Shown here one piece after another: positions 36,310 to 47,618 of a stretch of DNA of 64,000 nucleotides (within the stretch, counting starts at the first letter, position 1; each line of letters begins with the position of its first letter). The translations under genes and the position numbers were made by a program. A model generated the notes under the pieces. That model searched no databases. It was not told where the DNA came from and saw only the letters and a list, made by a program, of their open reading frames with translations. The stretch is from assembly GCA_021234155.1 (NCBI GenBank), contig JAJEKV010000187.1:501888-565887 (forward strand), read 5' to 3'. This DNA comes from Isoetes taiwanensis. Lineage: Eukaryota; Streptophyta; Lycopodiopsida; Isoetales; Isoetaceae.

Positions 36310-38460
36310 ATCAAGAATGAGTCGAAAATGCAAGAGAAATTGCGGTAGCAATGCCACGTCATACAGAAATTTAAATATGCCACCTTACTTTTTAGGATAA
36401 AATTAAAAAAGAACATGAGGTGCCGCCACCACATGAGGTTGGCACTAATTTCAATGGCTTTTTAATAATCATTAATATAATCTACTACTTGTAACAGCTG
36501 AGTGCCACCTCATCGTGTAATATTAATTGCAGAGCAGCACATTCAAGGGCCCAGATGAAGTGCCCTAATTTCAAGGGCTAAGATTAAAAGCCCCAAATAA
36601 GGGGGCTGTTTGGGGATGATGACGTGGCTTCCTCTCCGCCATCGGATCTCACAATCTACACCGTCCAGACGGCGACACCTCGGGTCGGAAACAAGGGGGC
36701 AGCTTATATAATTGTATATATATATAACAGATATATATGTGATTACTAGTTGGTTTTTGGAATTATAAATATGTAACTTTCTGGCATAAAATTTAGTGAT
36801 TTCTCATTTTTTGAGATTAGTGAGCTTTTAGAATAGGTTTTCCGGCGGCTATACAGGTAGAAGAACCACGGGCTCTGCAATGTGCTTGCCCAGGCTCGGA
36901 TTAGCACAATCCTGTGCATATAATCGCTCGCTCCCTCCGGTGGTCTCCTATGCCAGAATCGCGCACCTCTGGATTTTGATGTTGGTATTTAGTTTAATGG
37001 TTAGTTTGTTAAGGCCGGGGGTTTTATAAAGGCAGCCGAATTTGCCATAAATTTCTGGCCCGCCCAGCTCTCTGCAGCGCCCATATCCATGTTCAATTGA
37101 TGCTGCGCCAGGGAGGTTGGGCTCCGCAGGGGAACCTTGCCCTTTTGCAACTGGGGTACCTGATACTGTCGGAATAGGGCACGAAGAAACCTGCCAGGTT
37201 ATAAAACACATCAGGTTAATTCTGTGGTGATTACACTTTGGCTTGCCCGAAGCTTTGTTCTCTATCTTTAGCAAGCATGAAGCCAGCTAATTCCAGTGGG
37301 CAAATCCATTGCCCACATCATGAAAAGGGACAAAACTTTTTAAAGCACATAAATCCTTCGAATTTGGCAGCGCTCTCTATTAGTGCTTCAAATTTGCCAT
37401 ATCCATGCCCTTCTAATTGCTATGCCAGATCCATACTCTTGACTGGATTTGCAGGTCATGCCTCTGCATTCAAAGATATTCAACAACAGATGCAGAGAGA
37501 TAAATCAATACTATGATACAGAATGCCAACCAGAATCTGCCAAACACTGTTGCGATAATCAAATTGCAGGGTGGTACTATTGTCAATTATACCTAATGTT
37601 TATTTCGTCCATGAGTTTGAATAAAAGACTCTTGCCTGCCCGATGGAAAGCGGCTGCCATTATGCTTCTTCACCATACGAGAGAATTTGACAAGACTATC
37701 TGTGAAATCTAGGATGGGCATGTCCTCAATTTCTTTCTGAGGCAATCTTTGATTCTGCAAAACTAGTGTACTTTGCAAATAGAGGCCGCTCTGTTCCCGA
37801 GAACTCCACTGTACAATTCACGGAAGATATTGATTGCCTAAAGAATGGCTGCACAGTGTTTGCTCAACTAGCATTCCGCATTAAAAAAATTGTCTTAATC
37901 TTGTATCAATTCTGTGTTTACAAAGCTTCGAAAAGAAACGATGATTACAGGAAGTTTGTCACCATTTTTTATTTTCTATGGATTAATGTGTTTGGTTAGA
38001 TTGCCATAAAATTGAACTTTGGCATGGGCAGGCATGAAGGATTTTCAAGCGCCTCTTGGTTGCCCAATTTGCCTGGTTACAATTGTAGGTTCTGGAGGCA
38101 TGATATGATAACAGATTTTTGATTAATTTCAAGGATGTACTTCAAGGCCGTTCCTCAGGGAAACCTTGCATTTTTTGCAATTGGGATGCCTGACTCTACC
38201 GATAATTGAATTTTTGAGCTTTAAATCTCCTGTGTGCCTAAAATTGACTAAATGGGTTTCATGCATCATTTAAAAACAGTTGTGTGTGCTTGAATATGTA
38301 TGTTTCTGTGGCTAGATTGGAAGCAATTTAGTAAATGTGTAATGCTTTGGCAATGATTTCAAATGGGCAATTTCTCAGGCAGAGCTACATCTTAATGCTA
38401 AGTTTTGTTGATAAAACCCCATAGTAATAAAAAGGGGATTCTGAATAAAGGCTCAAATCT
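36310..38460. other. Low-complexity intergenic stretch with a diverged duplication
   Basis: A TA-rich microsatellite lies at about 36,708-36,740. Two diverged copies of a ~60-bp stretch occur at 37,125-37,180 and 38,150-38,205 (CCTTGC...TTTTGCAA...GGGGTACCTGA and its relative). A minus-strand frame at 37,593-37,778 has protein-like composition but no recognisable domain. I support no gene here. Confidence 0.5.
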
Positions 38461-38845
38461 GTGTTTTTGTTTGTGCAGAGAAAGCAATGGGCAGGAAAGA
38501 ATGGTATGTTCAAACACTTCGAGATTGAAAATATCCGATTAGAATGTGGACCCATTTTAGCTTTGTTTCTAAGCTTCCTGTATATTTTCTCAAATTTTCT
38601 AAGCTTTCCGGTTCCAATTGTGCATGTAGTTTCTGATTCCTACATATATATTTATGGATTATTGATTCGTATAGTTGTTTTTGCATGTTAGTGTAGATGA
38701 TATTCCCTGCCACAGAACTAAGAAAACTGAACCCAGCTTTCACCCTCTCTGATTTGCTCCTTCGAAGGTCTAGCTATGCAGTCTGCTAGGCTAACATATG
38801 CCTTCTTGAATTTCGTAGAAGAGGGACTCTTGTGCACAAAATTGC

Positions 38846-39014
38846 ATGGCACAAATTTATAGCTCTTGGCAGAATTCCCCCCTTGTAAGCGGACGAGTTG
38901 TAGATTTTGTTACACGGTTTACAGAGGGCGGCAAAGAGACTTTATTATCTCGAATCTCTTCAACAACAGAGGAGATCCTTAATGATTCCAAACCTGTCCT
39001 TTCTATGACACCTT
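38846..39014 (+). pseudogene. Possible exon, disrupted by the Copia insertion
   Basis: An open frame reads SGRVVDFVTRFTEGGKETLL then STTEEILNDSKPVL. It ends where the minus-strand Copia begins (target duplication ACCTT/CCCTT at 39,010-39,014 and 43,454-43,458). Resuming after the element at 43,459, the same frame continues for 9 more codons to a stop. A short ATG-containing block with a donor site (38,487-38,503) lies upstream and could be a first exon. I do not recognise the protein. The composition is consistent with coding sequence, but there is no homology support. Confidence 0.35.
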
Positions 39015-39456
39015 TATTAGAGATTGAGAAAAGATACCATGCAAAAAGGCAATGATCTATTCAAGGAACTCCTTTTTATACATCTTATGGGCGATTCACA
39101 TGGAGTTTTTTTTTTGCCACGGCTGACAACGCAGCTTAACAGCAAAACCCTAGCTTATCAGCAAAGGCCCCGCATCGCGCCATGGACGTCGCGCCAGCTG
39201 AAACTCCAAAACGGGCTGAAAAAAGCTCTGTTCAGCGCTGGATCAGCACGAGATCAGCCACAGCTGAGATTATCCTTCATGTGATCGCTACATTAGGCGG
39301 TGTATCCGTTTATGGACCTCACCGCACTGATGGATTAATGGAGCAAGCTCCTTAACTTCTGGAATTCTAGAAATAGCAGACTCTATTTAGACTGAACCCT
39401 AACAATCAGACGTCACATGACTAAAACATATTTGTTACAACAATAGAGTTCCAATA
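39015..39456 (-). repeat. 3' LTR of minus-strand Copia, split by a MITE
   Basis: It matches 43,218-43,453 except for a 205-bp insert at 39,088-39,292 with a duplicated TTA. The two LTRs differ at only a few positions elsewhere, for example CTTTTTATA against CTCTTTATA and a small indel near 39,425. Confidence 0.88.
39088..39292. mobile_element. MITE copy A (205 bp), PIF/Harbinger-like
   Basis: It is inserted in the Copia 3' LTR, and the uninterrupted LTR at 43,218-43,453 gives the empty site. It is flanked by TTA on both sides (39,085-39,087 and 39,293-39,295). The ends are related inverted repeats: GGGCGATTCACATGG and the reverse complement of CCTTCATGTGATCG. The interior contains GC-rich CAGCTGAAACTCC-type sequence also found in copy B. 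It encodes no protein. Confidence 0.82.
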
Positions 39457-39701
39457 CTCCTCCTCAAATATGACTTACCAGACCAATGCTTCAAACTAAT
39501 GCTTTAAGACAAAACACAAAGACAATTCAAGAAAAGGACTCAACAAGAACTAATCAGAAATGACGAACTGTATGATGAACCATCATACTCCTCCTGCAGC
39601 AAAACATTAGCATTTCCCAACTCCCATTTCCTGCAGGCATTCATGAAACCTTGTTTTTGGAAGAGGCTTGGTGAGTGCATCTGCAGACATGAATTGTGTC
39701 T

Positions 39702-40426
39702 TCAAGTGTTTGATACACACTTTCTTTTCTTCAACCTTCTCCCTGGTAAAATGGAACTATATCTCAATATGTTTGGCTTTTGATAAGTTACCAGGATTTT
39801 TATGAGGCTTACAGCAGCCTTCTTGTCATTAAAGATCATAGTAGGATGAGGCTGAGTAAATCCGATATCATGCATTAACCTTCGAAGCCAAACGGCTTCT
39901 TTTGTGGCTGCACACAAAGCCATATATTCTGACTCACAAGTACAGCAGCTGTAGCCTTTTGTTTCTTACTAGACCAACTGACCACTCCTCCTTGCAGCTA
40001 GAAACAGAAGCCTGTATGAGATTTGCGGGTGGTTATCTCACCTCCATAATTAGCATCTACGTGTCCCTTAAGAGTAAGAGGCATGTCAGAATTGGCCCTG
40101 TAAGTAATGCCAAAGCTCGTGGTAGAGCTAAGGTACCTCAGAATACGTTTCACAGCTTGCCAATGTGCCAAAGTAGGAGCTTCCATAAACTGACTCACAA
40201 TGATAACACTTTCAGCTATATCCGGCCTGGTACACACCATTAAGTGCATCAAGAAGCCTACAATGCTCCGATAAGAAAGTCCATGTAGTGTGTGATAAAT
40301 CTGTGTATCAGCTGAGGTAAGAGGCTTAGAAACTGCAGGCGTACTTACAGATCGAGCTGAATGCATGTTGGTGCGTGTGAGCGAAGAGTCCACTGCCTTG
40401 GATTGTAATGGTTTGAGCTGCTGCAT
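39702..40426 (-). pseudogene. Copia RNase H region (minus element)
   Basis: YRSIVGFLMHLMVCTRPDIA and HWQAVKRILRYLSSTTSFGI mark the RT-RNase H connection (40,290-40,110). KGHVDANYGGEITTRKSHTG follows. A second frame at 39,923-39,702 carries CAATKEAVWLRRLMHDIGFT, the conserved stretch after the catalytic Glu. The frame between them is broken. Confidence 0.85.
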
Positions 40427-40900
40427 TGCTGATCACGCGAATGCCCAAAAAGTATTTGAGTGCTCCAAGATCTGTCATGCGAAACCTACTTGCAAGACTA
40501 TTCTTAGTCTGAGCCATGAGGCCATCATCATTAGAAGCAAGAATCAAATTGTTCACATATAGCACGACGATGACAAGTTTCCCACCACAAGTTTTGGTGT
40601 GAACATTCCAATCTGCATGTCCCCGTACAAATCCTTGGGCGGTAAAGAAATCATGAATAGTTTTGTACCACAACCTGGGGGATTGCTTAAGGCCATAGAT
40701 GGTTCGTTTAAGCCTCCTTGCCGTTAATTGCAAAGCCCAAAGGCTGTTTCATATAGACCTCATCATGGATCTTACCATGGAGAAAGGCGGACTTCACATC
40801 CATCTGCTGCAAATTGAGATTTAGATGGGCAGCTACTGCTATAACAGTCCTGACTGAGGTAAGCCGTGCCACAGGCGCATAAGTTTCGTTATAATCTACC
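40326..40900 (-). pseudogene. Copia reverse transcriptase, catalytic Asp pair replaced
   Basis: Motifs on the minus strand are QQMDVKSAFLHGKIHDEVYM (about 40,810-40,750), IYGLKQSPRLWYK (about 40,700-40,660) and VVLYVNNLILASND (about 40,570-40,530). The family motif YVDD reads YVNN, so both catalytic aspartates are lost. Frameshifts lie near 40,900 and 40,735. It ends with MTDLGALKYFLGI as expected. Confidence 0.9.
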
Positions 40901-41467
40901 CCAGCCTTTTGTGAACAGCCACGAGTCTAGCTTTATAGCGAGTGACATAATTAAACTCATCAAACTTGAGCTTGTATATCCACTTACATGAAATGGCCTT
41001 ACGGTTTGGAGGGAGCTTGCACAAATCCCATGTATCGTTCTGCAACAAAGAGCCATACTCCTCCTGCATTGCTTGGTTCCAGGCATCCTTTTGAGAATTG
41101 CGCATGGCATCCTGGTACGTGACGGGTTCTTCGATAGTGACATGACTGTGCAAGGCCAAGTATGCTGCTGTATGGGACTTTCGACTGTCAAGATACTCCT
41201 GCATCTTAGTGGTGAGTTTTGGGGCACGTGCAGACCTCCTGAGAGGAAGGACTTCAACCGCAGGTTCCTCTGGAAAATCAGCATCAGACTCGGGCTCAGA
41301 GGGCATGTTGTCTACAAAAGCATCTGCTGCACCTTCTGTATCAGAATCAGAATCCGAGTCAGACTCTAGGGAGTCTTGCATGGCTTGCATGGGATCAGAG
41401 GAGACATTGGAAGTGTCTCGACCCAAACTGAAATCATGTTCATTGAAGCTTACGCTCCTCCGCACAA

Positions 41468-42109
41468 TCATTTTCTTTGTACCTGGTATGTACAACTTAT
41501 ACCCTTTGGTTGTGTCGCAATATATCCCACAAACATGCAAGGTGTAGCTCGTGCAGATAACTTGCCACCTTTTCTCTCATCTTTAGAGACATGGGCGTAT
41601 GCTGTGCAGCCGAAGATTCTAAGGCCTTCTACTGTGGGTTTCTTTCCTGTCCATGCATCCTCTAGAACAGATGCTGGTACCGCCTTGGTTGGAACTTTAT
41701 TAATGATATAAACTGCCGTATTCACAGCCTCAGCCCAGAACCTGTGGTCAATACCTTTGCACAAAATCATTGACCTGGCACCTTCCAGAACTGTCCGATT
41801 CTTTCTCTCTACAACACCATTCTGCTGGTGTTCATATGCAACTGACGTCTCATGTCTGATACCATGCTCGGTAAGAAAAGCAGCAAATTCATCATTAATA
41901 AACTCACCTCCTTTATCTGTTCGAATGGTCTTGACTTTCTTTTCTTTAAAGGTTTCGGCTGTGACTTTCCACTGTTTGAAATGAGAGAAAGCTTTTGACT
42001 TGTGTGCCATAAAGAAAACCCAATTCATTCTGGTATAATCATCAATTATGAGTAAGAAGAACCTGGAACCTCCTATAGACTTCAAGCGAGCAGGACCCCA
42101 TACATCCAT
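41468..42109 (-). pseudogene. Copia integrase core (minus element)
   Basis: The frame reads MDVWGPARLKSIGGSRFFLL and IIDDYTRMNWVFF, then DKGGEFINDEF and NGVVERKNRTVLEGARSM. These carry the D, D and E of the catalytic triad in the usual spacing. It runs on to EGLRIFGCTAYAHV and CMFVGY. The core itself appears intact; a frameshift joins it to the 40,896-41,540 frame, which holds a Ser/Asp-rich linker and the start of RT (ISCKWIYKLKFDE). Confidence 0.9.
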
Positions 42110-42136
42110 ATGGACAATTTCTAAAGGACTGCTGGC

Positions 42137-42724
42137 TCAAGCAGCCTTTACTTTCTTGTAAGCCTTCCGATGCAGTTTGCCCAAGGCATACCCCTCACAA
42201 ATCCCCTTCGGAGCATTGATCTTAGGAAGATCTTTAACAAACTGCTGATTTTTCATTTTCTGCAGCACCCTAAAGTTGGCATGGCCCAACCTTTCATGCC
42301 AAACTTGGTTGAGATCAGTGCATCTAGCACTCAAGGCAACATGCTGATCCCTGCACCAACTTAGCTTATAAAGCGTGCCTTCCCTGACGCCTTTAGCTAA
42401 AACAATATCCTCTTTGTTTCGTATTATGCATTGGCCATTGCCGAGTGTGACAAAAAGAGAGGCATCATTCATTTTGGAGACTGACAGAAGATTAACTTCC
42501 AGTTCAGGAACAAAAAGGGTATCTTCAAGATCAACACATCCAGTAGGCAATTCCAGTGTAGCAGTGCCCATGCCTTTGATATCCAGTTTGCCTTTACCGA
42601 TCTTCACCTTTGAGTTGCTGCTATACTCAGTCAATCCCTGTCTAAACAAACTCCTTTTGGCTGTCATGTGGTCACTGGCCCCCGAGTGCAAATACCAAAT
42701 CCCATGGGTTACACCAGCTATCAT
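42137..42724 (-). pseudogene. Copia protease and GAG-pre-integrase (minus element)
   Basis: The protease signature WYLDSGAS-type reads WYLHSGASDHM, with His in place of the catalytic Asp (about 42,695-42,663). The pre-integrase module reads VWHERLGHANFRVLQKM, then CEGYALGK, where the second Cys of the zinc pair has become Tyr. A TGG codon and several conserved residues are otherwise kept. Confidence 0.88.
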
Positions 42725-43190
42725 ACCAAAGCAGGATCCTGACCACGGATCATCTTCACCTTCACGCAGTACCTGTTTGATCTTTTACAGGAAAGAGATT
42801 GCTGGGAGAAGTGCCTCTTCCTGTAGATCTTTGACAACTGCTCCCATGCTTCTTTGGCACTGCTAGCTGCTTCAACCTGTGCTATCACAGTCTCATCTAG
42901 ATAGCGCATCATTCGATTTCTGGCCTCCCAATCTCGTTGGAGCCATTTCAAGAGAGCTTGTCTCTCTCATTCCCTTCTCTGCCTTCAGTTGATGTTTTAC
43001 CTTTAACCACTTGGGCTGCAGTTGCCTTCGGAGCTGATAGCACTGGTCTTGGCTCATCTCCGGAAACCACATGCCAGAGTCCCTTCTCTAACAATTTCCC
43101 TCGCACCTTTATAAACCAATAAAAGGCATTAGCATGCGTTAGTATCTCAATTCTCCCCATCTCTGCCTGGTCGGGATCAACAATCCAACT
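42721..43190 (-). pseudogene. Copia gag (minus element), zinc knuckle missing
   Basis: Two broken frames carry ILTHANAFYWFIKVRGKLLE then KGLWHVV (about 43,155-43,067) and RDWEARNRMMRYLDETVIAQ then SAKEAWEQLSKIY (about 42,940-42,820). This is the usual Copia gag order. No CCHC knuckle occurs before the protease, so the gag C-terminus is deleted. Confidence 0.82.
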
Positions 43191-43204
43191 CCAGAGGATT
43201 GACC

Positions 43205-43217
43205 GGCTCTGATACCA
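43205..43217 (-). other. Primer-binding site of minus-strand Copia
   Basis: GGCTCTGATACCA on the plus strand is the reverse complement of TGGTATCAGAGCC, the initiator Met tRNA site. It directly abuts the LTR end. Confidence 0.9.
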
Positions 43218-43453
43218 TATTAGAGATTGAGAAAAGATACCATGCAAAAAGGCAACGATCTATTCAAGGAACTCCTCTTTATACATCTTAGGCGGTGTAT
43301 CCATTTATGGACCTCACCGCACTGATGGATTAATGGAGCAAGCTCCTTAACTTCTGGAATTCTAGAAATAGCAGACTCTATTTAGACTGAACCCTAACAA
43401 TCAGACGTCACATGACTAAAAGTCATATTTGTTACAACAATAGAGTTCCAATA
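43218..43453 (-). repeat. 5' LTR of minus-strand Copia (236 bp), TA...TA ends
   Basis: On the minus strand it starts TATTGGAACTCTATTG and ends TCTCTAATA. It therefore has TA...TA termini instead of the usual TG...CA. The primer-binding site follows directly. The 3' LTR without its MITE is about 234 bp and nearly identical. Confidence 0.85.
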
Positions 43454-43713
43454 CCCTTAACTAGAGGAGTGAATAGCAATGAGTAAGCTGGAATTCCAGC
43501 TCAGCTAAGAAAAGGCTTCCCCAAATACGAGTGATAAAATACCGTCTTTGCAGGTTCTTGCTAGAACAAGAAAGAAACGAGCTGCAATGTTCACGCCGTT
43601 CACTCGAAGATCCTGTTCTCATTACAAAAATGTAGAAACTTGAGGCGTCAAACTACCACAGTAGCATTTTGGCGCTGTCAGATCGAATTTGATCAAAAAT
43701 TACCTTTATCAGT

Positions 43714-44204
43714 TCAACATCTGCGTTGTTTTGTAGCAAACTGATGATTGTTATCCAATTTCTTCCACCATTTTGTATCAAGTAAGCATAGGAATGGTCG
43801 GCCCTTTACCTTTTTGTGGCTAGCTCTGTGACCATCCAAAGCTTGATGGGTTTTGAATACCCTTTTGCAAATAGTGAATTCATATTTCATCCTTGCAAAT
43901 TCATCCAAATGGCCAAATCCCAGACCGAATTCTTCATTTATCTGTTCGCACAGGCTTGAATCATCAACTTCTGGCCCAATTTGAGCATTTCCTAAGCTTA
44001 ATCCACAGAAATTTTCCACCCAGCTGCTCTTTCAAGCTCGAATTCTGGATCCAATGCAAATAAAGATGAAATGTTCCTCACACTCTTGAAATGATTTACA
44101 AATCCATCTAAGTGATGTTGGTTATGGTTTGTTGACAGCAACAATGGTGCCGTGCCAGCGACTTTATCATATTCTAACAAATCTAACAAAGTGAGAACTG
44201 ACAA
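43714..44204 (-). pseudogene. Plant C2H2 zinc-finger protein, decayed
   Basis: The minus strand encodes KYEFTICKRVFKTHQALDGH followed by RASHKKVKG. This is the plant-specific C2H2 finger with the QALGGH signature, here QALDGH. The first zinc Cys is Phe (F-x2-C instead of C-x2-C), so the finger could not bind zinc normally. The upstream part lies in a different frame (43,998-44,204), which implies a frameshift near 44,000. Family proteins usually carry two or more fingers; I see one. It lies close to the Copia insertion but on its own. Confidence 0.7.
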
Positions 44205-44389
44205 AGGTTAAACTACTTTCGTATAACATCTCCAATGTAGGATGAGGATAATCGTTGCATCTAAAATACGTAGATGCATTGTCCTGCCAGCCATTTTTTT
44301 TCATCTTGAAAAACAGATTTTGTTGGAGGTTAGGAAAAAAGAATTTTTTTGTTTGGAATCGTGTCTTTTGCATCAATGACCAGCTGGGT

Positions 44390-46415
44390 GGTCAAATGAG
44401 GAAAGAGGAGCCATTTATTTTAAGCATGTCATGCTTCGATTATACATTTCCTGAGCATGTTTTTTTTCACATGCCATGTACTATCTCCTGAACATGAGGC
44501 AAGATTGAAGTCATTAAAACATCATCAAGAACTTTGATCTTTTACAAAGGATCAAATAATTAACAATTGTCTAGGAGATGTTTACTTACATAGACCAGTT
44601 GCGTATACAACACTCGAGGACCTAAACAACAAGTTACAGAGAAAGAGAGTATGAAACTTAGCAAGAGATAGAAAATGAGATCTACTTGACCATGAAAAAA
44701 AGCTATATAATTATGAGTATTGATTACAATTACAATGGCATAGTTTAGAATGCATGTTGGTTAAACAATCTATATTTCGAGCATTTGCCCCTTTTGTATG
44801 TGGTAACTTCATGAAGCATTTGTTTGTCTGATTGCTTGACTCAAGGATTACTTTATTCATTTTCGTTCTTACTACATTTGCAAACAATTCACTATGATAT
44901 AAAAACCAAAATCGTTAAGGAGATAAAGAAGAGATGCAAGAAATATGAAAATCCATGCTGTCATGTCATTAATCTCATGTTTTAGAACTTGGCCAACGCT
45001 TTTAATTTGCACAATACTGCATCATGCCCCAAAGATTTAAGTTGTTTTGTTATTAATTGAAATACAAATTCCTCTCTAATCCATACTCATTTTCAATTAT
45101 TCATTATATAACTGGCTTCAAGAGCATAATAAATTGTGTTTTGAAATAAAATATTGTTGTAAACTTTAGCACTTGCGAGAAGATGGTCTATTAAGTCGAC
45201 ATCCTATTAGAATAGGTACACTATACACACTACACTACGATCATTTCATGCACTACATTACACTATACACAACAGACGACCACCACCTAAATATTAGCAA
45301 TAGACACTTACCCTTTGGCTCCTCATTGTCAAAATTACATGTAGAATAAAATCTTAATCGACTGTTTCCACACAGTACATATATTCCTTAGTGTTTTTTA
45401 ATTTCCTTTTGCTACGATGCATTATTATATTGATTAATGTCCAAAGTTAATTATCATTAATGCAAAAGAAGATATTTTAAGTATCAAAGCCATCGTTACC
45501 TCGTACAATTATCCAATCTAGCTTTCCAATCTTTTGACCTATATAATATCCAACAATAAAATAAATTTGAAAGAGAAATTCCATTTAGTAATTCTACGCT
45601 GCGACCTAATCATCCCTAACATATCATTCTACCAATAGGTTAATCGAAAAGGTGAGCTAGAGTTTGACCAGACGTTCAATAACAAATTTGACAGGCGTTT
45701 TACTAGGCGCTGACTAAATAATTGACCAGTGGTTTGACTAAGCTTCATAGACGATATCACATCCAAAGGGAATTTGGAAAGAAAAAATCATATATCAGGT
45801 CAAAGTTTTCGGCCCATATATATCTTGATGCATAGATATCGATCCTCCCTCTGATATCATGCACTTAAGATTCGACTCCCAGAGGTGCATAGGGCGATAG
45901 CTCCGCCGACACTAAATTCTTATATCAATATATTATTCTTAATAAGCTACGTAATCTGTACGGCTTACGAAAATCATTCCACCATGTTTTAACGGTCGGC
46001 GAAACCCCAAAACTTCAGCTTCCAGTAATATTATGAGGCAAAATTTCCAAACAAATTATTACTTACTTAGTCTAATCACATTCAATTAGCTCCATATGTA
46101 CTTATTTAGCTTGGACCAAATCTAAGCATCGCCAATGTGAGCTGTAAACCACCCACCTGGTTAAGCTTTTTTTGCAGTTGTCTGCTTACTCTCCAAGTCT
46201 CCTTCACAGAAACTCCTCCTCAGAAGGTATGCTTACAAACCACAAACTTCAAATCCTCTACAATTCAGTATTTATAGACCTCCTGTATAAACATCATGTA
46301 TATACCACGTATGTATTTTCGCAATTCAGTATTAGTTTAATGGTATCTCATAATCATAATTAAATTGTATTAAAGTACTTACATCACTTGTCTGCTAACA
46401 CTCTAGGCTCGTTAC
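44390..46415. other. AT-rich intergenic stretch, no gene seen
   Basis: There are no long frames. Short TACACTA-type runs at 45,220-45,260 are low complexity. A GATTCGACTCCC stretch at about 45,871 resembles a Pol III B box, but no A box accompanies it. Confidence 0.55.
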
Positions 46416-46672
46416 AATTTTGGTAATTAAGTTTAGTATGTAGGGGTATTTTGGTAATTAAGTTTGGTGTGTAGGGCATTTTGATGATTAATTTGGTGTA
46501 GATTGATCAAAGTTGGTATATAATGACATTTTGGTAATTAAGTTTGGTGGGTAGGGATATTTTAGTAATTAAGTTCGGTGTGTAGAGGCAAATTGGTAAT
46601 TTGTTTGTATATTTAGAGTCACGGGCATTTTGGTAATTTTGAAACTCATAAGAGCATTTTGGTAATTACATA
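46416..46672. repeat. Short-unit tandem repeat tract
   Basis: The phrase CATTTTGGTAATTAAGTTTG and close variants recur about seven times at 30-45 bp spacing, separated by GTGTGTAGGG-like spacers. The units are diverged. No coding frame follows the repeat. Confidence 0.75.
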
Positions 46673-46724
46673 TACTCATCACTCACACTCTATCCGCCCA
46701 ATTTGGGTTATTAAACAAATAACT

Positions 46725-46813
46725 GGAAACCCTTCCTTGCTTCAATATGGAAACCCTTCCAAATTTCCTTGAAATTCGAAAAGGTTTCCATATTGAAGCA
46801 CGGAAGGGTTTCC
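46725..46813. repeat. 31-bp hairpin (30/31 match, 27-nt loop)
   Basis: The left arm 46,725-46,755 starts GGAAACCCTTCC and ends CAATATGGAAACC. The right arm 46,783-46,813 is its reverse complement with one mismatch. The loop is 46,756-46,782. The arm itself contains the GGAAACCCTTCC motif that recurs at 48,285-48,650. Confidence 0.9.
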
Positions 46814-47618
46814 GCCAAAAATAGAACTTTTTGGATGGAAGATATCAACCGCTAAGTAATTCTTAGAATGTAATTCTTACGGCTATTCGTGAAGAGCCTT
46901 TTAAGGAAAATTTCTTTTGTTCTTACCTCTTCATCCAAATAGGGCGCCCATCCAATTTGTCCAAGGATTTGTGCATAATAAAGGTTATGGTTGTTGGTTT
47001 CTACCAATTTCTATCAATTCTATCGTTTTTTTTTTTCTGTCAGTTGTGGGTTTATGTAAATTTAGTTGTTCGGTTTATGATAATTCCTAACAATTCATCG
47101 GTTTATGTAAATTTAGTGCACTCTCCATCAAGCTGTTGCACCATAGCCATACTTGGTGTATGAAACAGAAGATGACTCTTGCTAGAAACAGAAGTTGTAT
47201 TGGACTGATTAACAGAGCAGGGACCCATGTTCATCACCTCGTATCATGATGTCCTTTTGAATCTTCAGATTTAGGAAGACTAGCAGATAATAGGTAAGCT
47301 AGTAGGCAAAGTTCATTGACATGGGATATCTTGTGAAGCAAAGAACTAGAAGAAATCAAGCATAAATCCAATTTGCCTAGATGGCCTTCATTTCCAAAAG
47401 CTCTTTTTTTTTCAGTTGAAGCCCTTCATGGTTTTAAGTTTATTGTAGTAGAAGTTATCTGTCTCTGCCAAGAATCTACCATATCCGAGCTTTCAAGCAA
47501 TGCAACTTTTATGAAAATTCCCATTTGCAATGAAAGTAGAATCAGATTTATCCTTGCAATGGCCATAGTTTACAAAATCCGAAGCTTCCTTTTTTTTTAT
47601 AAATAAACCAATGTCTTG

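Larger units (their letters stand above)
39015..43453 (-). mobile_element. Copia LTR retrotransposon, structurally complete but dead
   Basis: Minus-strand order: 5' LTR (43,453-43,218), PBS (43,217-43,205), gag (43,190-42,740), protease and pre-integrase (42,724-42,137), integrase (42,109-41,468), RT (41,300-40,330), RNase H (40,426-39,702), polypurine tract GAGGAGGAG just before 39,456, and 3' LTR (39,456-39,015) with a MITE inside. The flanks carry a near-perfect 5-bp target duplication (ACCTT/CCCTT). Catalytic positions are lost in protease and RT, several frameshifts break pol, and the gag zinc knuckle is missing. Unlike the 1-29,550 array, CAG/CTG sites here look undamaged. Confidence 0.92.

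Noticed and set aside
37593-37778. 61-codon minus-strand frame with protein-like composition
   Set aside because: No recognisable domain, no convincing neighbouring exons.
41073-41711. Plus-strand frames of about 100 codons
   Set aside because: They are antisense shadows of the Copia integrase and linker on the minus strand.
45790-45915. Possible second SINE
   Set aside because: A B-box-like GATTCGACTCCC is present, but there is no A box and no tail.
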